From Singulisphaera sp. GP187 (GTDB lineage: Bacteria; Planctomycetota; Planctomycetia; Isosphaerales; Isosphaeraceae): a stretch of 64,000 nt of DNA. Within the stretch, counting starts at the first letter, position 1. Every line of letters starts with the position of its first letter. The notes beneath the pieces are model-generated. The model worked only from the letters and a program-made list of their open reading frames with translations. It was not told the DNA's origin and made no database searches. Of this stretch, positions 8,513 through 16,912 are shown piece after piece. The stretch is taken from NCBI RefSeq assembly GCF_900129635.1, contig NZ_FSRB01000001.1, positions 5,917,501-5,981,500 on the forward strand, read 5' to 3'. The position numbers and the translations under genes were made by a program.

Positions 8513-8854
8513 GGGAACTCCTTTCCCGAAAGCGAACCGAGTCCCCTCGGGAACGTCGGCATACAAGACGGCGAGGGGGTCGCGTCACCAATCCTCGGAC
8601 ACAACCCTCCCGATCCCTATTCCATGATCGACCTGATATGCCTGCCGTCTTGCGGAAAACCCCTCGAATCGGCGCAATGCCGTCAGGCGGAGCATCGGGT
8701 CTCGGGACCGATCACCCGGTTGGGGTCACCCCAAGACGAGGTTTTCTCGACCAAGCCCAAAGTGCCGAGAGGCTTTCCTGGGGCCCCCCTGCCACCTCTA
8801 CTCCTCCCCTGGGACCGTGGGAGAGCCGTCCACGGTCCCCGACCAGGCGATCGT
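8513..8854. other. Intergenic region, no gene
   Basis: Contains a 15-bp near-palindrome TTGGGGTCACCCCAA at about 8719-8733 and the hairpin listed at 8811-8839. No open frame here has a recognisable product. Confidence 0.5.
8811..8839 (-). terminator. Hairpin downstream of the DUF1501 gene
   Basis: Perfect 10-bp stem (GGGACCGTGG at 8811-8820, CCACGGTCCC at 8830-8839), 16 nt beyond the stop codon on the minus strand. There is no T-run, so it is a terminator candidate only. Confidence 0.5.
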
Positions 8855-10144
8855 TCAGGAGAAGAGCTGCTTGACGACCTTGCCACCGTCGACGATCTTG
8901 ATCGGCCGGCCGAGCGCGCTCATGTTTTCCTTGGCCGGATCGATCTTCAGCGAGTGGCAGAAGCTGGCGAGGAGGTCGGTGACCGCGATCGGCTGATCCT
9001 TGACCTCGGTTCCGTCGGGACTCGAGGCGCCGAGGACTTGGCCCCCTTTGATGCCGCCGCCGGCCAGGGCGATGTTGAACACGCGGGGGAAGTGGTCGCG
9101 GCCCGCGGTCGGGTTGATCTTGGGGGTGCGGCCGAACTCCCCCATCCAGATCACGAGCGTCCGATCGAGCATCCCCCGGCTCTTCAGGTCGGCGATCAAG
9201 GACGCGAATCCAGGGTCCACCTGGCTGGCGTTCTTGGCGACCCCTTCGACGGTGTCCTTGTGCGTATCCCAACCGCCGGAGCGAACCTCGACGAAGGTCA
9301 CGCCCGCGTCGACCAGCCGGCGCGCCAGCAGGCAGCCTTGGCCAAAAGCGCTCGTTCCGTACGCTGCGCGGACCTTCGCGTCCTCGTTGCTCAGGTCGAA
9401 CGCCTTCATGCGGGGCGATAGGACCATCCCCGCGGTCTGCCTGTAGAGCGCCGTGTGGTCCTTGACCCGATCGGCGCCTCCGGTCCGCTCGAACGCCCCC
9501 TGCTCCAGCGCCTGCATCAGGCCCAATCGCCTGGTGAACCGCGCGGTGCTGACCGGCGGCACGACGTCGGCGGGTGGTTTCGTTGGATTCTGGACGACGA
9601 ACGGCTCGAGCGAGACGCCGAGCATGCCGGCGCCGACCGTGGCTCCGCCAATACTGACGATATGCGGGAGGTCGAACTTGGGATCACCCAGCTCGTTGGC
9701 ACTCACGCAGCCGAAGCTCGGGTGCTTGACCGTTCCCGAGGGGGGGTAGCCGGTGTGGAGCTGGTAGGTGGCCCGCTCGTGGTTCCCCTCTTTGTTGGTC
9801 ATGGAGCGAACCAGGGCGACGTCCTTCATGACCTTGGCGGTCCGCTCCCAACCCGGCGCGATCAGGATGCCGGGCACGTCGGTCTCGATCGGCTTGAGGC
9901 CGCCACCGTTGGCGTGGTCCGGCTTGGGGTCGAACGTTTCCATCTGGCTCGGCCCGCCGGCCATCCAGAGCAGGATGCAGGCCATCTGCCGCTTGCGAAG
10001 CTCCTCGGCTTGCAAGGCGAGCATGTCGGTGAAGCTGACGGTGGCCAATCCCGCCACCCCGAGGCCGATGCCGCCCAAAAACCCACGGCGATGGAGGACT
10101 CCCTGGCCGTTCATCGCCACTTTGACGATCGTCTTCTCGAACAT
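8855..10144 (-). CDS. DUF1501 domain protein (Tat-exported, sulfatase-fold-like)
   Basis: About 429 residues. DUF1501 proteins are abundant in planctomycetes and have an alkaline-phosphatase/sulfatase-like fold; their substrates are unknown. A twin-arginine signal (RRGFLGGIGLGVAGLATVSF) lies near the N-terminus. Characteristic segments follow: CILLWMAGGPSQMETFDPKP, DVALVRSMT, GCVSANELG, VEVRSGGWDTH and IWMGEFGRTPKINP...GRDHFPRVFN. The start was placed at 10144 because GAGAGG lies 9 nt before it, while it directly abuts the ATG at 10153. The gene follows the DUF1549/DUF1553 gene by 37 bp, the usual planctomycete pairing, so the two are almost certainly co-transcribed. Confidence 0.93.
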   Translation of the reverse strand: MFEKTIVKVAMNGQGVLHRRGFLGGIGLGVAGLATVSFTDMLALQAEELRKRQMACILLWMAGGPSQMETFDPKPDHANGGGLKPIETDVPGILIAPGWERTAKVMKDVALVRSMTNKEGNHERATYQLHTGYPPSGTVKHPSFGCVSANELGDPKFDLPHIVSIGGATVGAGMLGVSLEPFVVQNPTKPPADVVPPVSTARFTRRLGLMQALEQGAFERTGGADRVKDHTALYRQTAGMVLSPRMKAFDLSNEDAKVRAAYGTSAFGQGCLLARRLVDAGVTFVEVRSGGWDTHKDTVEGVAKNASQVDPGFASLIADLKSRGMLDRTLVIWMGEFGRTPKINPTAGRDHFPRVFNIALAGGGIKGGQVLGASSPDGTEVKDQPIAVTDLLASFCHSLKIDPAKENMSALGRPIKIVDGGKVVKQLFS

Positions 10145-10181
10145 AGTCGTCATCCTCTCACGTCAGGACTTGTTTTGTGGG

Positions 10182-12017
10182 TCAGCGGCGAGTGATGAAT
10201 TCCGTCGAGTTGATCAGGCTCCAGAGGATGTCCTCGAACGCCTCTTTGCGGTTGCCCACCTTGTCGATGTAGCGGCCGCAGGTCTGAACTTCCTTGAGGG
10301 TTGGCTCGCGGGCCAGGACCCGGATGTAGATCGCGCCCAGGGCCGCGCGGTTATCTTTGGGGTTGGCCGTGAGAATCTGGCCGAGCACGCTGTTGCCGTT
10401 GCCGCGCATCGCGTTGTTGAGCACCGGGCTGTTCATCATGTAGAGCGCCTGGGGGATCGTGCCCAGGACGTCTTCATACGGGGTCGACGGATCCGCGCCG
10501 AAGATCGCGTTGAACTGCGCCCGCCTGCTTCCAGGGCCGCGCATCCCCTTGGTCTTGCCGACGGCTTCCTTGAGGTCCTTCGCCAGGGCGTTCTGCTTCG
10601 CGTCTTTGCCTGGAGCGTCCTTCTTGGGTGCGGGATCCACCTCGAAGTTGAGCGAGTGGGCGAGCGAGTCGAGGATCTGGTCGGAGCGGAGCCGGCTGGG
10701 GCAGACGGCGGCGAACGAGGTCCGTCCCGACGCGGTATAGGTCGAGCGAACCTCACGCTGATAGGCCCGGCTGTTGAGGATCGTGCGGAGCAGCCAGCGG
10801 ACGTCATAGCCCCCCTTTTGAAACTCCGAGGCCAGGACCTCGATGACTTCAGGGGCCTTGGCGGTTCGCTCGGGGCCGATGTCGTCGACCGGGTTGTAGA
10901 ATCCTTCACCCAGGAGGATGTACCAGACGCGGTTGACGAACGCCTTGGCGAACCAGGGGTTATCCTGGCCGGTGACGTAATCGGCCGCGATCCCGAGCCG
11001 CTCGGCCGCGGTCAGGCCGGCCGGGAGGATCTCCCCCTTGGGGTCGAGGAAGAACTTGGGCGCGACGAAGATTTTCTTCTGGGGGTCGAGCTTGTCGGGC
11101 ATCGCATAGCGCGGCTTCGCCTTCGCCATGACCTCGAAGACGGCTCGTTGCCCCGGGCCCGCCGGTACCACCCGTTTCCGGTTCAACCCATCGAAGTAGG
11201 CGGCGAATTCGTGGAACTGTTGCCGCTTCCAGGCGTCGTTCGGGTGGTCGTGACACTGCGCGCACTGGATCTGCACGCCCAGGAAGACGCGTGAGACTTC
11301 GCCCGCGAGCTCGACGGCCTGCGTCTCATGCGCGAGCGAGAAAATGACCGCGCCGTTCTCGTCGTCGCGGCCGGTGGCCGTGATCATCCCCTTGGCGATC
11401 TCGTCCCACGGGGCGTTCTTGGCGAACTTCTCGGCCAGCCACGTTTCGAGCTCGTGGAAGAGCACCTGGTTGGCGTTCTGGGTCGTGGCCCGGAACCGGA
11501 TCACGTCGCGCCAGTAATGGGCCCAATTCTCGGCGTAGTCGTCGGAGCGGAGCAGGTACTCAATGAGCTTGGCACGCTTGTCTTTCTCGCGGGTCAGGAC
11601 GAAGCCGCGGACCTGCTCGGGGGTGGGCAGCTTGCCGGTCAGGTCAAGGTGGACCCGACGGACGAATTCGACGTCGGTCGTCGCCTTCGCCAGCGGGACC
11701 TTGGCCGCCTCGAGGTGCTTCTCCATCAGGGCGTCGAGCCCTTCGCTGGTGAGCGTCGGAATCGACACCACCTTGGTGGGACGCTGAGGCTTCTTACCCC
11801 CTTTTTCCGCGTCTTTCGCCTTGGCGGCCTTGCCATGCCCCTTCTTGCTCGCGGGGAGCTCGGGCTTCTTGACGCTGGCCACCGCCGTGCTTGCCTTCTC
11901 CGCGTTCGGATTCGAAGGCGCCGCGGCCATGGCAAGCAGGCCGGCCGAGGGCGCGACGACCAGAACCATCGCGATCGTTCGGCACCACCGCGCGCCCGGC
12001 TTCCGGGAACTCGCCAT
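10182..12017 (-). CDS. DUF1549/DUF1553 protein with CxxCH-type motif
   Basis: 611-residue secreted protein of the planctomycete PSD1-cytochrome-associated group. The start has GGAGG 6 nt upstream. A signal peptide or membrane anchor (residues ~15-33) is followed by a Lys/Ala-rich linker. The DUF1549 domain (~90-290) includes FVRRVHLDLTGKLPTPEQV and ends with VQIQCAQCHDHPNDAWKR, where CAQCH could bind haem c. The C-terminal DUF1553 domain (~350-600) has NPWFAKAFVNRVWYILLG, GYDVRWLLRTILNSRAYQ and SPVLNNAM. It is upstream of, and probably co-transcribed with, the DUF1501 gene. Role unknown; an extracytoplasmic redox or polymer-degradation role is often guessed. Confidence 0.93.
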   Translation of the reverse strand: MASSRKPGARWCRTIAMVLVVAPSAGLLAMAAAPSNPNAEKASTAVASVKKPELPASKKGHGKAAKAKDAEKGGKKPQRPTKVVSIPTLTSEGLDALMEKHLEAAKVPLAKATTDVEFVRRVHLDLTGKLPTPEQVRGFVLTREKDKRAKLIEYLLRSDDYAENWAHYWRDVIRFRATTQNANQVLFHELETWLAEKFAKNAPWDEIAKGMITATGRDDENGAVIFSLAHETQAVELAGEVSRVFLGVQIQCAQCHDHPNDAWKRQQFHEFAAYFDGLNRKRVVPAGPGQRAVFEVMAKAKPRYAMPDKLDPQKKIFVAPKFFLDPKGEILPAGLTAAERLGIAADYVTGQDNPWFAKAFVNRVWYILLGEGFYNPVDDIGPERTAKAPEVIEVLASEFQKGGYDVRWLLRTILNSRAYQREVRSTYTASGRTSFAAVCPSRLRSDQILDSLAHSLNFEVDPAPKKDAPGKDAKQNALAKDLKEAVGKTKGMRGPGSRRAQFNAIFGADPSTPYEDVLGTIPQALYMMNSPVLNNAMRGNGNSVLGQILTANPKDNRAALGAIYIRVLAREPTLKEVQTCGRYIDKVGNRKEAFEDILWSLINSTEFITRR

Positions 12018-12185
12018 GCCAACCCTCCTTTTTCATTTCGGATTCGGATCGAGATTCAACCCCCTTCGCAGCCTCACTCCATGACAGCTTCGGAGCCCAG
12101 CGTTGACGATCAATTTAAACCCCGAAACACGCATTCCGTCTCGCGTGACTGCGGTTGGCGTGTCGATTTCTCGGTGCGAGGGGGA

Positions 12186-12232
12186 TGTGCTCCCTTGCAT
12201 TATAGGTTGGATGCAACCAGAAAGGGAGCACA
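12186..12232 (-). terminator. Hairpin downstream of the TMEM14-family gene
   Basis: 11-bp arms TGTGCTCCCTT (12186-12196) and AAGGGAGCACA (12222-12232), with a second nested stem TTGCAT/ATGCAA. It lies 14 nt beyond the stop at 12246. No T-run on the minus strand. Confidence 0.55.
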
Positions 12233-12245
12233 GTTCCTCAAGCCG

Positions 12246-12599
12246 TTACAAGACCGGCTGAAGCGGGGCCGGACCGCCGATGACCGTCCAGACGATCAGG
12301 ATCATCACGACCACGAGGCTGACGACGGCCATCAGGCCGTTGGGCATGAAGACCTTGGCTCTCAGGGCGTACCGATAGCCGAAGAACAGGAACAGGAAGA
12401 CCGCCAGGAGCAATCCCAGGGGCCGACCCCAATCGTTGCCTTGAACCGACAGCACGAGAGCGACCAGGGCCGCCACCGCGCTCACGAGGCCCGCGATCAA
12501 CGACGGACGACTCCGTGCCTTCACGAACCCCATGATGCCCCCCATCGCGAGGAGGAGGGCGTAAATTCCGAGTGTGACGTGTCCCACGAGTGGGTACAT
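12246..12599 (-). CDS. TMEM14 family (UPF0136) small membrane protein
   Basis: 117 residues with four hydrophobic helices (about 6-24, 36-52, 59-76 and 88-109). The signature GGIMGFVKARSRPSLIAG is typical of the Tmemb_14 family, which reaches from bacteria to mitochondrial TMEM14 proteins. Plant relatives export fatty acids from plastids; the bacterial role is not established. The ATG start follows a GAGCGAG purine stretch. A single gene with its own hairpin terminator. Confidence 0.85.
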   Translation of the reverse strand: MYPLVGHVTLGIYALLLAMGGIMGFVKARSRPSLIAGLVSAVAALVALVLSVQGNDWGRPLGLLLAVFLFLFFGYRYALRAKVFMPNGLMAVVSLVVVMILIVWTVIGGPAPLQPVL

Positions 12600-12681
12600 A
12601 ATTGGTCTCGCTCAATTCGTTGGGGAGAGGGCGTGAAAACCACGCCGGTGTTCTTCCGAGGCGGAAAAGAAATCAAGGGCT

Positions 12682-13380
12682 TCACGTGCGGGGCGTGGGC
12701 GTGGACCAGCAGGCAACCCATCCCAGGGCCCGGCCCACGTAGGGAATGGCGCGTGGGAGTTGGTCGGCGAGCTCGGGGGGGACGATCAAGGATTGCTCGC
12801 CTTCGAGGAGCAAACCGACCTCGGTCCCCGCCTGGAGATATTGCTCGATGGTTCGGTGGAACGTGGTGATCGCGCGGCGGAGCCCGGTCTCGGGGTCGAT
12901 GAACCGGGCACGCTGCCCTTCACCGGTCCGGTCGGGGTGCAATGCCGAGACGATACAGCGGCCCCCCGGTCTCAAGACGCGGGCCGACTCCGCGAGCAAT
13001 CGGGGGAGGTCGGCGATGTGCTCGATCACGAGCCCGAGCACGACCACGTCGAACGTGGCGCCGGGGAACGGCAACGGGTGCGGGAGGGCGTGCCGGACCC
13101 AGCAGACGCTGCGGTGGTCGCGCTTCGCGCGGGCCTTCGCGATCATTTCCAGGGTCAAGTCGAGCGCCCAGACTTTCGCCCCCGCGTCGGCCAGGGCCCA
13201 GGTGTGGCGGCCGGTTCCGCAGCCCAGGTCGAGCACCCGGGACCCGTGCAACGGGCCGAACCAGTTCCTCACGGCCGGCTCTTCCAGCGCGATCAAGGGG
13301 TTCCCATCGTCGTCGTAGCAAGAGGCCCAGGCGGCGTAGCCCGCTTGGATCGAAAACTCTTCGGGGAGTTCCTGGCGCAT
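12682..13380 (-). CDS. Class I SAM-dependent methyltransferase (Methyltransf_11 type)
   Basis: 232 residues from the ATG at 13380; upstream in-frame sequence looks non-coding. SAM-binding motif I is VLDLGCGTGRHTWALADAG, the acidic motif II WALDLT, and motif III with the post-motif LLAESARVLRPGGRCIVSALHPD. The FDVVVLGLVIEHIADLPRLL segment is typical of Methyltransf_11. The N-terminal YAAWASCYDDDGNPLIALEEP resembles methyltransferases acting on small molecules or quinones. Substrate cannot be told. A terminator separates it from the upstream lipoprotein gene. Confidence 0.88.
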   Translation of the reverse strand: MRQELPEEFSIQAGYAAWASCYDDDGNPLIALEEPAVRNWFGPLHGSRVLDLGCGTGRHTWALADAGAKVWALDLTLEMIAKARAKRDHRSVCWVRHALPHPLPFPGATFDVVVLGLVIEHIADLPRLLAESARVLRPGGRCIVSALHPDRTGEGQRARFIDPETGLRRAITTFHRTIEQYLQAGTEVGLLLEGEQSLIVPPELADQLPRAIPYVGRALGWVACWSTPTPRT

Positions 13381-13517
13381 GGGTGGCCCGCTCTGGTGGT
13401 CGGACGTCGACGGTGTGCGGCTTCCATTCAAACGTTCGGTTCGGTCGCGGGCAATGGACCTTTCTTGGCGGTCGACCCGGAATCGGCCGTTGCGGTCCGC
13501 CGGGTGCGTTCGAAATG

Positions 13518-13581
13518 AAAAAAAAGTGGACGCAACTTCGGCGTCCCGGTGTTTGCGGGAGGAGCCCGAGGTTGCGTCCAC
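13518..13581 (-). terminator. Canonical intrinsic terminator of the lipoprotein gene
   Basis: Arms at 13526-13541 and 13566-13581 (15 of 16 paired, the odd pair G-U in RNA), followed on the minus strand by a run of eight T (13525-13518). It lies about 90 nt after the lipoprotein stop and before the methyltransferase start, so the two genes are separately transcribed. Confidence 0.85.
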
Positions 13582-13671
13582 GTGCGACGAGAAGATCGAA
13601 GCGGGTGGCGGGTGAACTCTCGAAGAGTCCACCACGCCCTCCCGCCGTCATTCTCGGTACGGCTTCAACAT

Positions 13672-14109
13672 TTAGGGGGCACCGGGGGGCGGAACCGCGC
13701 CCGGCGGCGTAATCGCGTCGGGGGCCGGCGGAGTCACCGGCGTGCCGACCGGCGGCTCGATGCTCAGCGGGCTGGCGTTGACGTCGGTGGGCCGACCGAA
13801 CTGGTTCTGAACCGCGGGGATCGCACCCGGCGCGGGGGGAACGGCGACTGCGCCGATCGACTCCGGCTCCAGGCCCATCGCTTGCATCCGTGCTCGTTGC
13901 GCGGCGGCCTGCGAGTTGGCCATGGGGAAGTCAGGGCCGGGGGCGAAATATTGGACGTCATCGTGCATGTACTTGCCCGAAGGCAGGGTCATGCCGGCAT
14001 ACTCGACCTGACAACCGACCGACGGAAGTAACCAGCCAAGAGCGAGCGCAGCCCATGCCACGTAGCGTTGGCGATTCCGTCGCGACGATCCCGTACGGTG
14101 GGACCCCAT
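13672..14109 (-). CDS. Putative lipoprotein, Pro-rich C-terminus
   Basis: About 145 residues. The start ATG at 14109 has GGAGG 9 nt upstream; a GTG three codons earlier directly abuts the same GGAGG. A basic, hydrophobic leader (RNRQRYVAWAALALGWLLPSVGC) ends in a lipobox-like SVGC. The following segment, YAGMTLPSGKYMHDDVQYFAPG, is a pattern met in other planctomycete lipoproteins, and the last 60 residues are Pro/Ala/Val-rich. Function unknown. A dedicated terminator lies downstream. Confidence 0.78.
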   Translation of the reverse strand: MGSHRTGSSRRNRQRYVAWAALALGWLLPSVGCQVEYAGMTLPSGKYMHDDVQYFAPGPDFPMANSQAAAQRARMQAMGLEPESIGAVAVPPAPGAIPAVQNQFGRPTDVNASPLSIEPPVGTPVTPPAPDAITPPGAVPPPGAP

Positions 14110-14417
14110 CGTTTCCACCCTCCTTGGCGAAAGCGGCGGTTGATCCTATACCGCCGTCCGTGCGTCATTTTCGACTCGATCCGAAAACCGCAACGATTTG
14201 GGTCGTTTCGGTCGTCGGGTTTCGATCACACCTAGGAAATCGGTCGGTCGGGAGGGTCAAGCCCAATGTTTCCGTGCAGACTGTCCAAAAGAGACACGAT
14301 CGGGGGGCTCGGCGATCGGGCTTGGCCGATCTCCGGGCATCGTTACAATGCTCCGCTCAGAGGCCGAGGAACGGGGGTCGGGCCCGGCTTGCGATCGAGG
14401 GTTGGGGCAATTCTTTG
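14110..14417. other. Divergent intergenic region before moeA
   Basis: Holds the promoters for the lipoprotein gene and the moeA-like gene. The frame leading into moeA stays open through this stretch, but its sequence does not look like protein. No clear operator seen. Confidence 0.4.
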
Positions 14418-15646
14418 ATGTTGTCGTTGGCCGAGGCGCGGGCACAAATATTGGAGCGGGCGGAACCGGGCGAAACCATTGAGGTCTGTCTGGCCGAAGC
14501 CCTGGGACTGGTGTTAGCCGAACCGGCCGTCGCGGACGTGGACCTCCCCCCGTTCGACCGCGCGGCACTGGACGGCTATGCCCTTCGCGCGTCCGACGGG
14601 CGGGTTGAGACTCGACTTCGGGTCGTCGGGCTGCACGACGACGAGGACGGTGCCGAGCTCGAGATTAGCGCCGACGAGGCCGCCCATGTCGCGCCGGGTG
14701 ATCCGATCCCGTGGGGGGCCGACGCGGTCCTCCGGTCGGACCGGATCCGCCCCGAGCCCGACCTCGGTCCCCCTCGGCTTGTCGAGGTCCTCGAACCGGT
14801 CGAGGTGGGCGAGAACCTCGTCCCCCGGGGCCACTACCTCCGTGCCGGCACGGAACTGGCCCCCGCGGGCGCTCGGGTGCGGATGGCGATGGTCGGTCTC
14901 TTCGCCGCGCAGGGATGCGTCCATCCGGTCTGCTACCGCCGGGTCCGGGTGGCCGTGTTCGCGGTGGGCGACCATATGGTCGGCCCTGGCGAGGCGCCGG
15001 TCATGCACCGCGAACGGAATGCCGCCGGCGCGACGGTCGTGGCGCCTTGCCTCCGCTGGGGAGCCACCGCGCACGACCTGGGAGCGATCGCCGAGGACGA
15101 CCTCGATGCCGCCCTGTCGCGTGCCTTGACCGCCCCGATCGTGGTCGTGATGGGCCGATCGACCGCCACCTTGCGGCGCGCCCTGCTTCGCGCCGGGGTT
15201 GAGCCGGTCATCTCGGGAGTCTCGATTCAGCCCGGCAAGCGGATGAACTACGGGGTCGTCGTCGGTCCGTCGGGGCGTGTCGAACACCACGTCTTCCACC
15301 TACCGCCGAGCCCGATCGCTGCCTTGACGGTCACCAGCCTGCTCGTCGGTCCTTTGATTGCGCGACTCCAAGGGGGCTCGTCCGGTCCCCCCCTGCCCTC
15401 CGCGCTGTCTGGACCGCCCCCCACCGTGCGACCGACGATCGCCTCTGGGCCGTCCCGGTCACCCTTAAAGTCGACGACCAGGCCCGCCTCCTCGCGACCC
15501 CGATCGACTATCGCGGCAAGGACGACCTCCTCGGGTTCGCCCGCGCCGAGGCCCTCGCCCTGCTCGCCCCCAATAGTGGTCCTTGGCGCGGCGGCGAAAT
15601 CGTCGAAGTCGCTCCCCTCGGTCCCTGGCCGCCCCACGACTCCTGA
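14418..15646 (+). CDS. moeA: Divergent MoeA-like molybdopterin molybdenumtransferase, apparent -1 frameshift
   Basis: MoeA inserts molybdate into adenylylated molybdopterin. The start MLSLAEARAQILE is typical, and LPPFDRAALDGYALRASD matches the PPFDNSAMDGYA signature with Ser-Met replaced by Ala-Leu. Domain III is degenerate: the usual GG-S-GDYD is VVVMGRSTATL, and GLPGNPVSA is FHLPPSPIAAL. The frame of the start runs on to 15695 as low-complexity Pro/Ser, but the -1 frame encodes a good MoeA domain IV (TDDRLWAVPVTLKVDDQA ... GGEIVEVAPLG) ending at 15646. The shift falls at the G5 run at 15372-15376. A missing G or a -1 slip would join the parts. Loss of active-site motifs suggests a paralogue of uncertain activity. 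Confidence 0.75.
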
Positions 15647-15660
15647 TCGCGTCACCCGCT

Positions 15661-16486
15661 CTAGGCTGGCTTGCCAGCCTGGAGCGTATAGCTGAGTGGC
15701 AGCCGCCAGCGGGCTTTGATGAGCTGCCACTCGCCATTGTCGAGACGCTCCATCGAACCCGGAAACGCTTCGTATGGCACGCTGTCGTGCTCGACCAGTG
15801 CCGTGAGAGTCAGCCCCGCGCACTGAAGGGCCGTGACGATTTCGCCCAGGCCGTGATTCCACTCGTGGGTCACGGTTGCCGAGAGTCTGGCATCGGTTTG
15901 AACATACGTGCTATTCTGGTCCCAGACGAGCGGTTCCTCACGCTCGAAGTAGGGGTACTCCACGACGAGCAGGCCATCTTCGCGCGGCTCGCTCAACGCC
16001 CAGAGGATCGGATGCCCCTCCCGAAGGAAGAGTCGACCGCCCGGCCGCAGCAGGCGCGCGACCACCTCGGCCCAACGTCGGATGTTGGGAAGCCAGCAGA
16101 GCGCGCCGATGCCTGTGAAGACGAGATCGAAGTCGGTGCGTCCTAACGTCTCGACCGCGTCGTAGACGTCCGATTCGACGAAGTCGACGTCCGCACCGAC
16201 GCGGCCCGCGAGATCCTGGGCCAGGCTCAACGAAGCCGGGGAGAAATCCAGGCCGGTCATCCGAGCACCCAGGCGGGCCAGGGAAATCGTGTCGGTACCG
16301 ATATGGCATTGCAGGTGGACGCCGCGCAGGCCGTTGACGTCGCCCAGTCGCGGTAGGTCGAACCGGACGACGTCGCTGAGGAACGCCGGGTCGGCGATGA
16401 ATCGGTCCCGAGCGTAGTCGGGCGAGGCCGCGTGAATGGGGCCCGGTCGTTCCAGTTGGCGCGGTTCACGTTCTGATATTGGCTCA
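15661..16486 (-). CDS. Class I SAM-dependent methyltransferase, apparent frameshift near the N-terminus
   Basis: A start MSQYQNVNRANWNDRA at 16486 opens a common methyltransferase family. The frame then breaks at the GGGG run at 16438-16441 (CCCC on the coding strand). In the neighbouring frame it continues as IHAASPDYARDRFIADPAFL, the SAM motif LGARMTGLDFSPASL, FDLVFTGIGALCWLPN and LLRPGGRLFLREGHPILWAL, down to the stop at 15661. One missing C restores a single ~274-residue protein. It converges with moeA, only 14 bp apart. Without correction a gene caller would see only a fragment from 16260. Probably a sequence error, less likely a true pseudogene. Confidence 0.75.
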
Positions 16487-16912
16487 TGCCGTGTCCTTCA
16501 CTTCGATTCGACGACGCCCGCCTTCGAGTTCCCTGCGGGCGGCAAATCAAGGATGCGATCGTCCCTAAGCACGTGGACTTGGGTTTTTTTGTATTTAATA
16601 ATGTGCAAGCCCTGGGTGCCATGGGTTGTACCCAGCCCGTGAGCCAAAAACCCGGGCGATCGTTCACGGGTTGAGTCCAACCCGTGGCACTCAACGGCGA
16701 TTGTATCACCGCGGTTGCCCATTAGAAAATCAAAGAAAAATCGAGGACAATGGGTTAGGACGCTGTGAGTCGAACTCTACCGTATTTCTCGCTTCAACAC
16801 CGCTTGGTGAATTCCGCGTGGATCCGCGATTGAGCGTTTCTATCGCGGGAAGGCCAGCCGGTGGCCATGCTTTCGCCTGCCTCGCGAGCGCCCGGGAGTG
16901 ACGTGAAATTTG
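16487..16912. other. Intergenic region with nested short inverted repeats
   Basis: No gene. Between about 16610 and 16700 are several overlapping inverted repeats (TGGGTTGTACCCA; ACGGGTT...AACCCGT; GTTGAGT...ACTCAAC) that may form the terminator of the upstream glycosyltransferase gene. Confidence 0.4.

Noticed and set aside
16610..16700. Cluster of small inverted repeats as a CRISPR or attachment site
   Set aside because: Repeats are unequal and unspaced, and no integrase or cas gene is nearby; more like a messy terminator.
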